Positions 33,367 through 41,570 of a stretch of 64,000 nucleotides of DNA are shown here, piece by piece (within the stretch, counting starts at the first letter, position 1; each line of letters starts with the position of its first letter). The notes under the pieces were generated by a model. It did no database searches, was not told the origin of the DNA, and was given only the letters and a program-made list of their open reading frames with translations. The DNA comes from Ruminococcaceae bacterium BL-6 (GTDB lineage Bacteria; Bacillota; Clostridia; Oscillospirales; Acutalibacteraceae). Made by a program: the position numbers and the translations under genes. Location of the stretch: NCBI GenBank assembly GCA_902810075.1, contig LR778135.1:2418001-2482000 (forward strand), in the 5' to 3' direction.

Positions 33367-35001
33367 TCAGGCCTTTCCCAACGCGATCTCGCGCAGCTTG
33401 TGATGCATCAGCTTACCGGTCGCCGTGTGGGGCAGCTCTTTTACAAAATGATAAGAACGAGGACGCTTGTACGGAGACATCATGGGATGATTGGCACAGT
33501 ACTTCTTCAGTTCCTCTTCCGTCAGACCGTCGTCCGACGGAACGATATAAGCCGCCACGGTCTCGCCGCGCAGCCGGTCCGGCACGCCGACGACGCCGCT
33601 CTCCGCGACCTTTGGATATTCATTCAAAATGGTTTCGATCTGCGTCGGGTAGATATTTTCGCCGGCTGACACGATCATATCATCCTTGCGCCCCGTGATG
33701 GTAATGAACTCCTGCTCGTTCCAGGTGCCGAGATCGCCGGTATACAGATATCCCTTGTAAAATTTCTGCGCCGTCAGCTCAGGATTGTTGAAATAGGAAT
33801 AAGCGGATTTTGCCGGAGATCTGATGATGATTTCGCCGATTTCCGAATTGTCCCGCGCAACCAGATCGTCCGGTTCGGCATGACCGTTTTTGCACACGCG
33901 TACGACCCGTACTTCGTCATCCGTGCAGGACTGCCCGGCGCTTCCCGCCATTTCCGGAAGGTTATAGGGGCGCAGGAAAGTGTTCCAGAAGCTTTCCGTG
34001 GTGCCGTAGCCGTTGAAAATATTCGGTGTCAGCAATTTCATATAGCTCTCGCAGGCGGCCTTTCCAAACGGAGCTCCCATCGTGACAATCCCCCGCAGCG
34101 TGGACAGATCGGCAGGCTTGCTTTTCTGCGCGCGCGCCAGCATGGCGATAATGGTCGGTACGCCGATCAAGAAGGTGAGCTTGTACTGCTCCACATACCT
34201 CAGACAGCGGCGCGGGTTAAAATCCCGCAGGATCACAACTTCACCGCCGGCGTACAGCGTGGGGTTCGGGCCGCCGGAATGAAGGCCGCCGCGGTGGAAC
34301 CAGGGAGTCATATTCATCGTGCGGTCGGTCGCATTGAGCGGGAAATGCATCATCACGTCATGCGCGGAGAGCACCTCGTTGATGCTGTTCATCGGAACGG
34401 CCTTCGGACGGCCGGTGGTACCGGATGTATAAAGCCTGGTGGTCTCCTCATAAATATGCGGCAAACCGTCGCGCTCCGGATTGCTTTCCGACTGTGCGCC
34501 GACATAGTCCCGGTAAGTGATTTCTCCCTTTTCCGCTTCCGCCCTGTTGTACAGATCCACAACAACGACCCTTTCCGGCTGATATACGGCGGCTGCCAGA
34601 GCCTGACGGGCCGTCTCGCGGAACTCCTCGTCATATACAAAGACCTTTGGGCGGCTGTCGTCGATCATCAAAGCGATCTCGCCCGCGGCCTGGCGGTAGT
34701 TGACAGGGCAGTTGACCGCGCCGATCTTCTGGGAGGCAAGGTAGCAGAACACAAATTCCGCAGAATTGAGCAGCATATACATGACCACATCGTTTTTCCC
34801 GATCCCATCCGCCTGCAGGGCATGGGCGAAACGGTTGACATCCGCATTCAGCGCCCGATAAGTCCAGCGCCGCCCGGTCAACGGGCAAAGCATGGCCGGC
34901 CGTTCCGCGAAGCGGGAAACATTGCGCATAAAACCATTGATATAGGTGAATTCGTGCTCAAAAACGTTTTGGAACATCGTGGCGTCATAAGTAAATTGCA
35001 A
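33367..35001 (-). CDS. Acyl-CoA synthetase / AMP-dependent acid-CoA ligase
   Basis: 544 residues, complete class I adenylate-forming enzyme. A3 P-loop LYTSGTTGRPKAVPM, A5 FNGYGTTESFW, A7 LYTGDLGTWNE, A8 TGRKDDMIVSAGENIYPTQI, and the A10 catalytic lysine in ELPHTATGKLMHHK. It activates a carboxylic acid to acyl-AMP and then acyl-CoA, or passes it to a carrier. The gene follows a ketoacyl synthase by 42 nt and precedes a strong terminator, so the two form one operon. The protein resembles medium-chain or aryl/crotonobetaine-type ligases; substrate unknown. Confidence 0.9.
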   Translation of the reverse strand: MQFTYDATMFQNVFEHEFTYINGFMRNVSRFAERPAMLCPLTGRRWTYRALNADVNRFAHALQADGIGKNDVVMYMLLNSAEFVFCYLASQKIGAVNCPVNYRQAAGEIALMIDDSRPKVFVYDEEFRETARQALAAAVYQPERVVVVDLYNRAEAEKGEITYRDYVGAQSESNPERDGLPHIYEETTRLYTSGTTGRPKAVPMNSINEVLSAHDVMMHFPLNATDRTMNMTPWFHRGGLHSGGPNPTLYAGGEVVILRDFNPRRCLRYVEQYKLTFLIGVPTIIAMLARAQKSKPADLSTLRGIVTMGAPFGKAACESYMKLLTPNIFNGYGTTESFWNTFLRPYNLPEMAGSAGQSCTDDEVRVVRVCKNGHAEPDDLVARDNSEIGEIIIRSPAKSAYSYFNNPELTAQKFYKGYLYTGDLGTWNEQEFITITGRKDDMIVSAGENIYPTQIETILNEYPKVAESGVVGVPDRLRGETVAAYIVPSDDGLTEEELKKYCANHPMMSPYKRPRSYHFVKELPHTATGKLMHHKLREIALGKA

Positions 35002-35043
35002 TGGAAATCCCCCTGTTTTTCATTCATCATTTTTCCAGATCTG

Positions 35044-36285
35044 TCATTTCTTATATTGTTCGACGATAATACTGGAGTTCTGGCCGCCGAACCCGAATGA
35101 ATTGGACATAGCGGCGTGAATTTCAGCTTTTCTTGCGAAATTTGGAATATAGTCGAGGTCGCACTGCGGATCGGGCGTGTCCAGATTGAGCGTCGGGGGA
35201 AGGATTCCCTCCCGTATGGCCTGGATGCAGGCGATGATCTCGGTGATGCCTCCCGCGCCCATGAGATGGCCGGTCGCCCCTTTTGTGGAGCTGACCGGCG
35301 GAGTCCGCTCCGCCCCGCCAAACACACTTTTGACAGCCTGCGTTTCGGCGCGGTCGCCCAGTACGGTCGAGGTGCCGTGCGCGTTGATATAGCCGATTTC
35401 CCCCGGCAGGAAGCCGGCGCGCGACAGAGCCCGGCGCATACAGGCCGCGGCGCCTTCGCCGTGCGGCGAAGGCGCCGTCACATGATAACCGTCGTTTGTA
35501 TTGGCGTAACCCGCAAGCACGGCCTTGATTTCGGCACCGCGTGCCAGCGCATGTTCTTCGGTCTCGATCAGGAGCGCTCCTCCGCCCTCCCCTATGACAA
35601 AGCCGTCGCGGTCGATGTCGAACGGCCGGCAGGCACATTGCGGCTCGTCGTTGCGGCGGGACAGCGCTTTGGCCTGTGCGAGCCCCGCGACCACCACCGG
35701 GCAAAGGATCGATTCGCCGCCGACGGCAAGCACGGCTTCGGCTTCGCCCGACCGGAGCAGCATCGCCGCGGTCATGACGGCATCCCCGCCGGCCGAGCAG
35801 GCGGTATTGAGCGTGAAGCTGGGGCCGTGAATGCCGTGCGCGATCGCGATCCGGGCTGCCGCCACGTTGCCGATCACCATCGGCACAAAGTGGGGGCTGA
35901 TGCGGCGCGGCCCTCTCTCGCCGTACCTTTCCTGCGTATGCGCCACCGTACTGATGCCGTCCATCGCGGTCCCCATCACGATGCCGATCCGGTCCGCCTC
36001 AGGCTCCACGGAAAGGGAGCTGTCGTGAAGCGCCTCTTCCGCCGCCACCCAGGCATACTGCATGAAAGGATCCATCGTGCGCACAAGCGGCCTGGGCAGA
36101 TACGCTGCCGGATCAAAACCGCGGATCTCGGCGGCGATCTGCACCGGCAGCTCCGAAGCGTCAAAACGGGTGATTTTACCAATGCCGCATACGCTGTTGA
36201 TCAGGTTCTTCCAGTATTCAGGAACACCGATTCCAATGGGGGTGCATGCACCCATTCCCGTGATCACCAGTTTCTTTTCATCCAT
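35044..36285 (-). CDS. Beta-ketoacyl-ACP synthase II-like (FabF family)
   Basis: 413 residues. Cys-His-His catalytic set: Cys in LNTACSAGGDAVMTAA, His in YINAHGTSTVLGDRAE, and KGATGHLMGAGG with the second His. The N-terminus VITGMGACTPIGIG and C-terminus NSFGFGGQNSSIIV are FabF-typical. The start ATG at 36285 has AGAGGG upstream. It condenses acyl units with malonyl-carrier. There is no FabD, FabG, FabZ or ACP gene alongside, so it is probably not the housekeeping enzyme. Its only partner is the acyl-CoA ligase. Repeat copy D lies in its leader. Confidence 0.9.
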   Translation of the reverse strand: MDEKKLVITGMGACTPIGIGVPEYWKNLINSVCGIGKITRFDASELPVQIAAEIRGFDPAAYLPRPLVRTMDPFMQYAWVAAEEALHDSSLSVEPEADRIGIVMGTAMDGISTVAHTQERYGERGPRRISPHFVPMVIGNVAAARIAIAHGIHGPSFTLNTACSAGGDAVMTAAMLLRSGEAEAVLAVGGESILCPVVVAGLAQAKALSRRNDEPQCACRPFDIDRDGFVIGEGGGALLIETEEHALARGAEIKAVLAGYANTNDGYHVTAPSPHGEGAAACMRRALSRAGFLPGEIGYINAHGTSTVLGDRAETQAVKSVFGGAERTPPVSSTKGATGHLMGAGGITEIIACIQAIREGILPPTLNLDTPDPQCDLDYIPNFARKAEIHAAMSNSFGFGGQNSSIIVEQYKK

Positions 36286-36309
36286 TATTTTCCCTCTTTT
36301 CCAGTCCCA

Positions 36310-36405
36310 CAGCAATTCCGCCTATGATTGCAACCCATTTTTGTTTCTCCCCCGCCGAAGGGGGAAGAAACAAAAACGAATTCCACATCTTACCTGGAAA
36401 TGCCA
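36310..36405. repeat. Dispersed palindromic repeat, copy D (most complete)
   Basis: 96 bp located between the promoter and ATG of the ketoacyl synthase gene, so it is transcribed in the 5' leader. Ends: CAGCAATTCCGCCTATGATT and ACATCTTACCTGGAAATGCC. Central hairpin: TTTGTTTCTCCCCC / GGGGGAAGAAACAAA. It shows the intact joint where copy C is interrupted. Confidence 0.88.
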
Positions 36406-36421
36406 GGGTGAATTGTCTAGT

Positions 36422-36464
36422 GGTTATTATATCGTGATAGAATTCAAATGTCAATTCAATAACC
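36422..36464 (-). promoter_or_regulatory. Perfect sigma-A promoter of the ketoacyl synthase/ligase operon, inside an inverted repeat
   Basis: Minus strand TTGACA (36454-36449), 17-nt spacer, TATAAT (36431-36426). The whole promoter is bracketed by GGTTATT and AATAACC (36422-36428 and 36458-36464 on the plus strand). A consensus promoter with bracketing arms suggests strict repression by an unknown dimeric regulator. Confidence 0.8.
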
Positions 36465-36690
36465 AGTATATATGGTTTTTATAACTATATTATTGTCCGT
36501 AAATCGCCGGACTATCGACCGAACCTTGCCGCTTTCATAAACCGGCCGGCGGATTAAGCCGTTCCTGCCCACCGATCACGGGTGATTGCCGAGCTCCACT
36601 TTTTTCGATAGAGCCCGCTTGATAAAGTATTGATATCGTATTATGATAGGAATAAACTTCAGGGCGGTATTGACAAACGAGCCAAATAAA

Positions 36691-36745
36691 AAAATAGATG
36701 GCTATGTTTCCCCGCACAGAGGTAAAAACATAGCCATCTATTTTT
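36691..36745 (-). terminator. Terminator of the hydrogenase operon
   Basis: 19-bp stem AAAATAGATGGCTATGTTT / AAACATAGCCATCTATTTT with a 16-nt loop; T-run follows on the minus strand. Located 40 nt after the protease gene. Confidence 0.88.
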
Positions 36746-36785
36746 ATTGCTGTTTGCTTTCTATCGCCTATTCATCAAATTCCGC

Positions 36786-37259
36786 CTACAGCCATTTATC
36801 AGATGCTGTATTTTCTTTCATCTTTAAAATTGTATTTGAAACATCATTGCAGATCTGCTCAAAGCGGCTATTCAGTGGTTCGCTGAGCTCAAAGCCAAAG
36901 CCGATCTCAGCCGTTTCGATCCCGATGAAGCAGCCCTGCGTTTCCGGAGCATGCAACTCCATCAGATCGAAAAGGCTGAATTCATGCTGCGCCCTCAGTC
37001 TGCCGCGATCTTTTAAGGCCTCGTCCAAGGGCGTGACATCGATCCTTCCCGGCTCTGCGCCCCGGAGCATGGCGTCAACGATGATCACAAAATCATCCGG
37101 CCTGATCTCATCAAAACAGCTTTGAAAATCGGTTTCTCCCACAAAGGATGCAACATCATGTTCCCTCAGGCGGCTCCCGATCGCTTCGACAGCTCTTGCC
37201 CCGATTCCGTCATCCTTCATGACAAGGCTGCCGATGCCGATTACAAGCATTCGCTTCAC
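36786..37259 (-). CDS. [NiFe] hydrogenase maturation endopeptidase (M52 family)
   Basis: 157 residues. N-terminal MLVIGIGSLVMKDDGIGARA corresponds to the G-N/S-x-x-x-x-D-D/E-G-x-G motif; the second metal-binding acid is in DDFVIIVDAMLRGAEPGRID. The usual third ligand, a histidine, is likely that in RAQHEFSLFDLMEL. It removes the C-terminal peptide of the large subunit after nickel insertion. Its ATG overlaps the end of the large-subunit gene by 4 nt. Size matches HycI/HyaD-type proteases. Confidence 0.9.
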   Translation of the reverse strand: MKRMLVIGIGSLVMKDDGIGARAVEAIGSRLREHDVASFVGETDFQSCFDEIRPDDFVIIVDAMLRGAEPGRIDVTPLDEALKDRGRLRAQHEFSLFDLMELHAPETQGCFIGIETAEIGFGFELSEPLNSRFEQICNDVSNTILKMKENTASDKWL

Positions 37260-38665
37260 GGCATCACCTGTATGGTCTTCACGAAATTACCGTTTGAGTA
37301 GACATGCGTGGCGCAGGAAACGCAGGGATCAAACGAGCGGATGATCCTTCCAAGCTCCACCGGAGCATCCGGATTTCCGATTTTTGTGCCGATCATCGCT
37401 TTTTCTCCCGGCCCCGGCAAATTGTCCGGGCCTCTGGTGGAAAGGTTCCACGCGGACGGAGGGATGATCTGATAAAGGGAGATCACCCTGTTTTCGATTT
37501 TGATCCAATGCCCCAGGGCGCCGCGGGTGGTGTCGATCAATCCCGCCCCGCGGGCGCTCTGCGGAACCTCGTATTCTTTTTGAATGCAAACCCCGGGGAT
37601 GACGTTCTCAAGCAGGACAAGCAGGATATCCGCTATTTTCCTTGCCTCCAGAACGCGGGCCAGGGTCCTGTCCATACTCGATATGCCGTGCCGATATTGC
37701 CCGCAAAGCCACATCCTCGCCAGCGGCCCGACCTCGTAAGGAAGCCCCCTGTACCTCGGCGCTTTTACCCAGGAATAGGCGCCGCTCTTTTTCCGGTCGG
37801 GTTCGGGGACTGCCTGATACGGCGTATCGGTTTCCGACTTTGCCGTGTACCACGACGAATAAACATTCTCGGTGATCTCCCCCGGATCCAGCTTCGTGAT
37901 TCTGCCGCTGCCGGATTTGAGCGGATCCACATAAAGCGTGCCCAGCTTTTCATATCCGTTGAAACAGCCGAAGGTCAGAAGGTTCCCATACCCCTGTCCG
38001 ATTTCAAAGTATTCTTTGTAGTAATCGGCGATCGTATAGGCGTCCGGGATCATCTGATCGCAGATAAACCGCCTGATATTCAGCAGCAGCGACCGCATCC
38101 CCGCTACTTTTTCCGGGGTGGCCGGCGCCGTCACCCCGCCGGGAAAGATTCCGTGATTGTGGGGCGCTTTTCCCCCTAAAATCGCCAGCATCTCATGCGC
38201 GCTCCGGCTGTACTGGAGGGAATCGAAATAGTGCCGCGCGATCCGGTCGTTTTTCTGTTTGGGCAGCCGGAAGTCGTGATGGTCCGTTTCAAACAGGGCG
38301 TTGCCTTCCGGGAGCCTGATGAAATCGGGCACGGTGAACTGATAGAAATGCCGGATATGATTCTGGAGGAACTCGCACCCGTGAATGATGTCCCTCAGAT
38401 ATCTGCCCTGCTGAGAGACGGCGATTCCCAAAGCTTCCTCCAGAGCCATCGAGGAGGCGATGGAGTGAGCGGTCGAGCAGATCCCGCAGATGCGCTGCGT
38501 AAAATACACGGCGTCGAAGGGATTTCTCCCTTCCAGCATCTTCTCAAAGCCCCTGAAAAGCAGGCCTTCCGTCCTTGCGTCCGTCACGATATTGTGATCG
38601 ATGTCGGCGTTTATTCCCATGGAACCGTTGATCCGTGTCACGGGATTCAGGATAATCCTCTTCGT
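37256..38665 (-). CDS. [NiFe] hydrogenase large (catalytic) subunit
   Basis: 469 residues if started at ACG 38665. Both cysteine pairs of the NiFe site are present: QRICGICSTAH near the N-terminus and DPCVSCATH at the C-terminus. The latter is followed by a 15-residue tail (VYSNGNFVKTIQVMP) that the protease encoded next would remove after His. The conserved start of the family, KRIILNPVTRINGSMGINAD, is only complete if translation begins at ACG, which has AAGGAGG 8 nt upstream. The first standard codon (GTG, 38641) would delete the first strand. Oxidises or evolves H2 in the cytosol. Confidence 0.92.
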   Translation of the reverse strand, partial: TKRIILNPVTRINGSMGINADIDHNIVTDARTEGLLFRGFEKMLEGRNPFDAVYFTQRICGICSTAHSIASSMALEEALGIAVSQQGRYLRDIIHGCEFLQNHIRHFYQFTVPDFIRLPEGNALFETDHHDFRLPKQKNDRIARHYFDSLQYSRSAHEMLAILGGKAPHNHGIFPGGVTAPATPEKVAGMRSLLLNIRRFICDQMIPDAYTIADYYKEYFEIGQGYGNLLTFGCFNGYEKLGTLYVDPLKSGSGRITKLDPGEITENVYSSWYTAKSETDTPYQAVPEPDRKKSGAYSWVKAPRYRGLPYEVGPLARMWLCGQYRHGISSMDRTLARVLEARKIADILLVLLENVIPGVCIQKEYEVPQSARGAGLIDTTRGALGHWIKIENRVISLYQIIPPSAWNLSTRGPDNLPGPGEKAMIGTKIGNPDAPVELGRIIRSFDPCVSCATHVYSNGNFVKTIQVMP

Positions 38666-38680
38666 TGCTTCCGCCTCCTT

Positions 38681-39568
38681 CTATGTCGTGTCATAGCTGA
38701 TAAACGGCTCCATTGCATCGGGGAATCCAAACATGGCGCAGCCGATGCAGGGGCTGCTGTCGCCGATGGGCCAGTTCACGCGACCGTTCCACTTCCGGAT
38801 CGGGCAGTCGGCCCTGGTGACCGGCCCTCTGCATCCGAGCTTGAACATGCAGCCTTTCTCGCCTAGCTTGGAAGCGAAAATCCCCCGGTCAAAATATGGC
38901 CTTCGGGGGCAGAGATCATGAATCAGCGTGCTGTAGAACATGAGCGGCCTTTGTCTTTCGTCCAGTTCAGGCTCGCCGAAAAGCAGGAAATAGGCCAGCG
39001 TTCCCAGAAACCAGTCGGGATGGCACGGGCACCCCGGCAGCTTGATGACCTTCCTGTCAAGCAGGCTTTGAATGCCGACGCATTCCGCCGGATTCGGCCT
39101 TGCCGCCGATATGCCTCCGTCGGAAGCACAGGTCCCTACCGCGATGACGCAGGCCGCCTGTTCCCCGAATTTTTGAATGGCTTCATATGCCGTTACCGGA
39201 CGGCCCCTCCACCTTCCGATGATATTGTACAGGCCGTTGTCTTTCGTCGCGGCCGCGCCCTCGGCCGCCAATATGTAATCGCCGCCGATCGCGCCGAACA
39301 GCCTCTCCATGGCGGCTTCTCCCTCGGCGGCCATCAGGCTGTTGCTGTACAGAAGATTTACCATTTGAGTGGCCATGCTTTTAAAATCCGGATGAAACCC
39401 GTCGAGAAGAGAGATCGTATTTCCGGAACAGCCGGTCAGCTCGAGCCATATCAGATTCCTTCTGGGAATCCTGTTCCGTTTGACGGCGCCGATCGCCTTA
39501 TGGACAAGGACCGAGGCCGTCTCCAGCCTCATCGAGAGATTGGGGCAGCTGTCATTTGATCGATTCAT
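38681..39568 (-). CDS. [NiFe] hydrogenase small subunit, no Tat signal
   Basis: 295 residues. The start at 39568 leaves no twin-arginine signal peptide, so the enzyme is cytoplasmic. Cluster ligands visible: WLELTGCSGNTISLL (proximal), VGTCASDGGI, LPGCPCHPDW, then the medial/distal set in KGCMFKLGCRGPVTRADCPI and SPCIGCAMFGFPD. Thus three FeS clusters are likely. It passes electrons between the NiFe site and a partner, which here may be the b5-like protein encoded just upstream with a 4-nt gene overlap. Confidence 0.92.
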   Translation of the reverse strand: MNRSNDSCPNLSMRLETASVLVHKAIGAVKRNRIPRRNLIWLELTGCSGNTISLLDGFHPDFKSMATQMVNLLYSNSLMAAEGEAAMERLFGAIGGDYILAAEGAAATKDNGLYNIIGRWRGRPVTAYEAIQKFGEQAACVIAVGTCASDGGISAARPNPAECVGIQSLLDRKVIKLPGCPCHPDWFLGTLAYFLLFGEPELDERQRPLMFYSTLIHDLCPRRPYFDRGIFASKLGEKGCMFKLGCRGPVTRADCPIRKWNGRVNWPIGDSSPCIGCAMFGFPDAMEPFISYDTT

Positions 39569-39999
39569 TCCGTCATCTTCCCGACCACCTTCAATTTGCT
39601 GAGAATCGGCTGACCGGCATGACAGGACGCAAACTGGCTCGTCACGTCGGCGCCGGCCGTAAGCCCGAAATGGGTCGCTCCGCCCCAGGCGGCAGTGTTT
39701 GTCACATCGTATACGATGCCGTTTACCGCCACATACGCTGGATTGCCGTCTCTGCCGTTATACCTTGACAGCTCGGCCTGCGTGAACCGCCTGCCTGTGC
39801 CGGGCGGAAGAAGATCGGTGCTTTCATTCCCCCGTAACCCCTGTATCAGCACGGAGAGATTGGACATGTTTTTCCGAAGGCGGTTTAAAAGCCTGTTTTT
39901 GACGCAGGCGTTTGAAGTCGTATAGAGGCAGTCGATCGTATCGTTCATTTCATTCAGGTTATCCTGAACCATATTGATGAAAATCTCGTTGTGATTCAT
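39565..39999 (-). CDS. Cytochrome b5-like heme-binding domain protein
   Basis: 144 residues. Residues 1-60 form a helical, charged N-terminal part (MVQDNLNEMNDTIDCLYTTS). Residues about 68-143 match the prokaryotic cytochrome b5-like domain: RRFTQAELSRYNGRDGNPAY, VAVNGIVYDVTNTAAW, GGATHFGLTAGADVT, FASCHAGQPILSKLKVVGKM. Candidate axial histidines are those in ATHFG and SCHAG. No signal peptide or membrane anchor is present. It is the first gene of the hydrogenase operon and overlaps the small-subunit gene by 4 nt, so a direct electron-transfer or assembly role is likely. Confidence 0.85.
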   Translation of the reverse strand: MNHNEIFINMVQDNLNEMNDTIDCLYTTSNACVKNRLLNRLRKNMSNLSVLIQGLRGNESTDLLPPGTGRRFTQAELSRYNGRDGNPAYVAVNGIVYDVTNTAAWGGATHFGLTAGADVTSQFASCHAGQPILSKLKVVGKMTE

Positions 40000-40013
40000 C
40001 CCTGTTTCTCCTA

Positions 40014-40074
40014 CAGCGATTCCGCTTATGATTGCGGGCCCGGGTTTGTTCCCTCCCCTTAGCTGGAAATGCTA
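40014..40074. repeat. Dispersed palindromic repeat, copy E (centre deleted)
   Basis: 61 bp, 14 nt upstream of the b5-like gene start. Ends CAGCGATTCCGCTTATGATT and CTTAGCTGGAAATGCT are kept; most of the central hairpin is gone, leaving GTTTGTTCCCTCCC. The 240 bp beyond it, up to the next gene, hold no recognisable feature. Confidence 0.8.
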
Positions 40075-40312
40075 CAACATAGTTATTCGGTATCCGTACA
40101 GGATATTCATGACGATAAAACCGGCGTGCGACGGGAATCAAGATCGGAGAGGATATCGGGTTCAGCCAAGCCTTGGCCGGTTTCCCGGATGGAGCAAGGC
40201 CGGAAATCCATCTAAAAGATCGGACAAAGCCGAGGATCATCCGGATGATCTGACATGGCCGGGGCGGGACAAAATATCCTGCCGCGGCCATGTGTTATTC
40301 CGGAAGATCCTT

Positions 40313-41002
40313 CTAATCCCCAACTCCGAAATCGGTGTTCCGATATAAAACCTCAAGAGATGGGTCCCCATTCAGATCGGCGTATTTTTCCCGAAACCAC
40401 TCGACCAGTTTTGGGTCCTGACGGATTGCGGTGGAATTGTTATTGAACACGTTGATGGTCCCCAGACGAAAATACTTTTTCAGGATTCTGATGTCGCTGT
40501 CGATCATTTCCTTTGTCTGGCCTTTGATGCAGACCATAATGCAGGGGGAATCAAAATAGGCCGCGACTTCCTGCGGCGTGCGGAAGAAAGCATGTTTCTT
40601 CAGCACGTTTTCCCGGAAATCGTTATCGAAGGTTTCCACCCCGATTTTAAAGGTGATGGGAACGCCCATAAAATCCCGCATCTCCTGAAGCCGACGGCGG
40701 TAGAGCCAGTGGCTTTCCAGAAACAGCCGCCGGATCCTTTTTTCTTTGATGATTCGGCGGATTTGAAAGAGCGTATTTTTGGGAAGCTCAAAGCAGCTGC
40801 CCGAATTGATGACCTCCAGCACGCCGGTCCGGCCGCTGACACGGGAAAGGACTTCGGAATTCAGATTCGTCATTTCCGTTTCGTCTTCCGAATTGTCAGA
40901 GATATAATCGCAAAAGGAGCATTTTCCCCAGATGCAGGGATGGCCCTTCAGCAGCACGATCTCCCTCGGATTTTTCTTCGTAATCAGGTTATAGCGTTCC
41001 AT
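40313..41002 (-). CDS. queL: Radical SAM enzyme, probable queuine lyase QueL
   Basis: 229 residues. The FeS/SAM motif is GHPCIWGKCSFCDYIS, a CX4CX2C spacing near residue 22 rather than the common CX3CX2C. Later blocks: GVLEVINSGSCFELPKNTLF, RLFLESHWLYRRR, FKIGVETFDNDFRENVLKKH. The identification as QueL rests on context: it is in one operon with a QueK-like hydrolase and an ECF S-component under a preQ1 riboswitch, the queuine salvage set known from Clostridioides difficile. QueL would release the preQ1-type base from queuine. Its start overlaps the transporter gene by 14 nt. Confidence 0.82.
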   Translation of the reverse strand: MERYNLITKKNPREIVLLKGHPCIWGKCSFCDYISDNSEDETEMTNLNSEVLSRVSGRTGVLEVINSGSCFELPKNTLFQIRRIIKEKRIRRLFLESHWLYRRRLQEMRDFMGVPITFKIGVETFDNDFRENVLKKHAFFRTPQEVAAYFDSPCIMVCIKGQTKEMIDSDIRILKKYFRLGTINVFNNNSTAIRQDPKLVEWFREKYADLNGDPSLEVLYRNTDFGVGD

Positions 41003-41570
41003 TCGATTTTCCCCCGCCCAAGAGCTTTGTCAGCCTGCCGCCCAGGCGCGACGACGTGGCGTTGATGATGGCGACCGATATCAGACGATCCAGATAGTCC
41101 GTCAGAATCTGCACCACGAAGGCGCTGGCCGCCATGCCGAGCCCCGCGCGGTGGAGAATCTGAACCAAGACAGAGGAGCCGGAAGAGGTCACGCCCCCGA
41201 ACAAAAACGCGGCGACGCAGGAGCTGACCACGGTTCCGGGCGCCGTTAAAAGGATGACCCCAAGGAAAAGCCTCCTTTTCCGGAACCAGCCCGCGCGGAA
41301 CAGGAATCCCGCAAGCAGCCCGGTGATCATTCCAACCGGCATAAAGTAGAAAGCATAGGGATCAGAGGTAACGCCGCTGAAAATGCCGCTCAGGCAGGCG
41401 GCCGTCATCCCGAAGGCAGGCCCGAGCAGGACGGAATCGAGTATGGTCCCGATGCTGTCCAGGTAAATGGGAAGCCGCAGCGCCAGGGCGACGTATGCGC
41501 CGACAATATTGATCGCCGTGCAAAACGCGGTGACCGTTATTTTTATCGTGACAGGGAAGCCCCGTTTCAT
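40989..41570 (-). CDS. ECF transporter S component, queuosine/queuine-specific (QrtT/QueT-like)
   Basis: 193 residues, about 6 helices. Blocks ITVTAFCTAINIVGAYVALA, LRLPIYLDSIGTILDSVLLG, AACLSGIFSGVTSDPYAFYF and PVGMITGLLAGFLFRAGW fit S-components. It binds the substrate in the membrane and needs a shared ECF module encoded elsewhere; no T or A components are nearby. Its gene overlaps both neighbours (4 and 14 nt), so translation is coupled to QueK and QueL. Confidence 0.82.
   Translation of the reverse strand: MKRGFPVTIKITVTAFCTAINIVGAYVALALRLPIYLDSIGTILDSVLLGPAFGMTAACLSGIFSGVTSDPYAFYFMPVGMITGLLAGFLFRAGWFRKRRLFLGVILLTAPGTVVSSCVAAFLFGGVTSSGSSVLVQILHRAGLGMAASAFVVQILTDYLDRLISVAIINATSSRLGGRLTKLLGGGKSNGTL

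Noticed and set aside
39959..40291. Minus-strand frame across repeat E and the leader of the hydrogenase operon
   Set aside because: It overlaps the b5-like gene start and the repeat, is highly basic and has no ribosome binding site.
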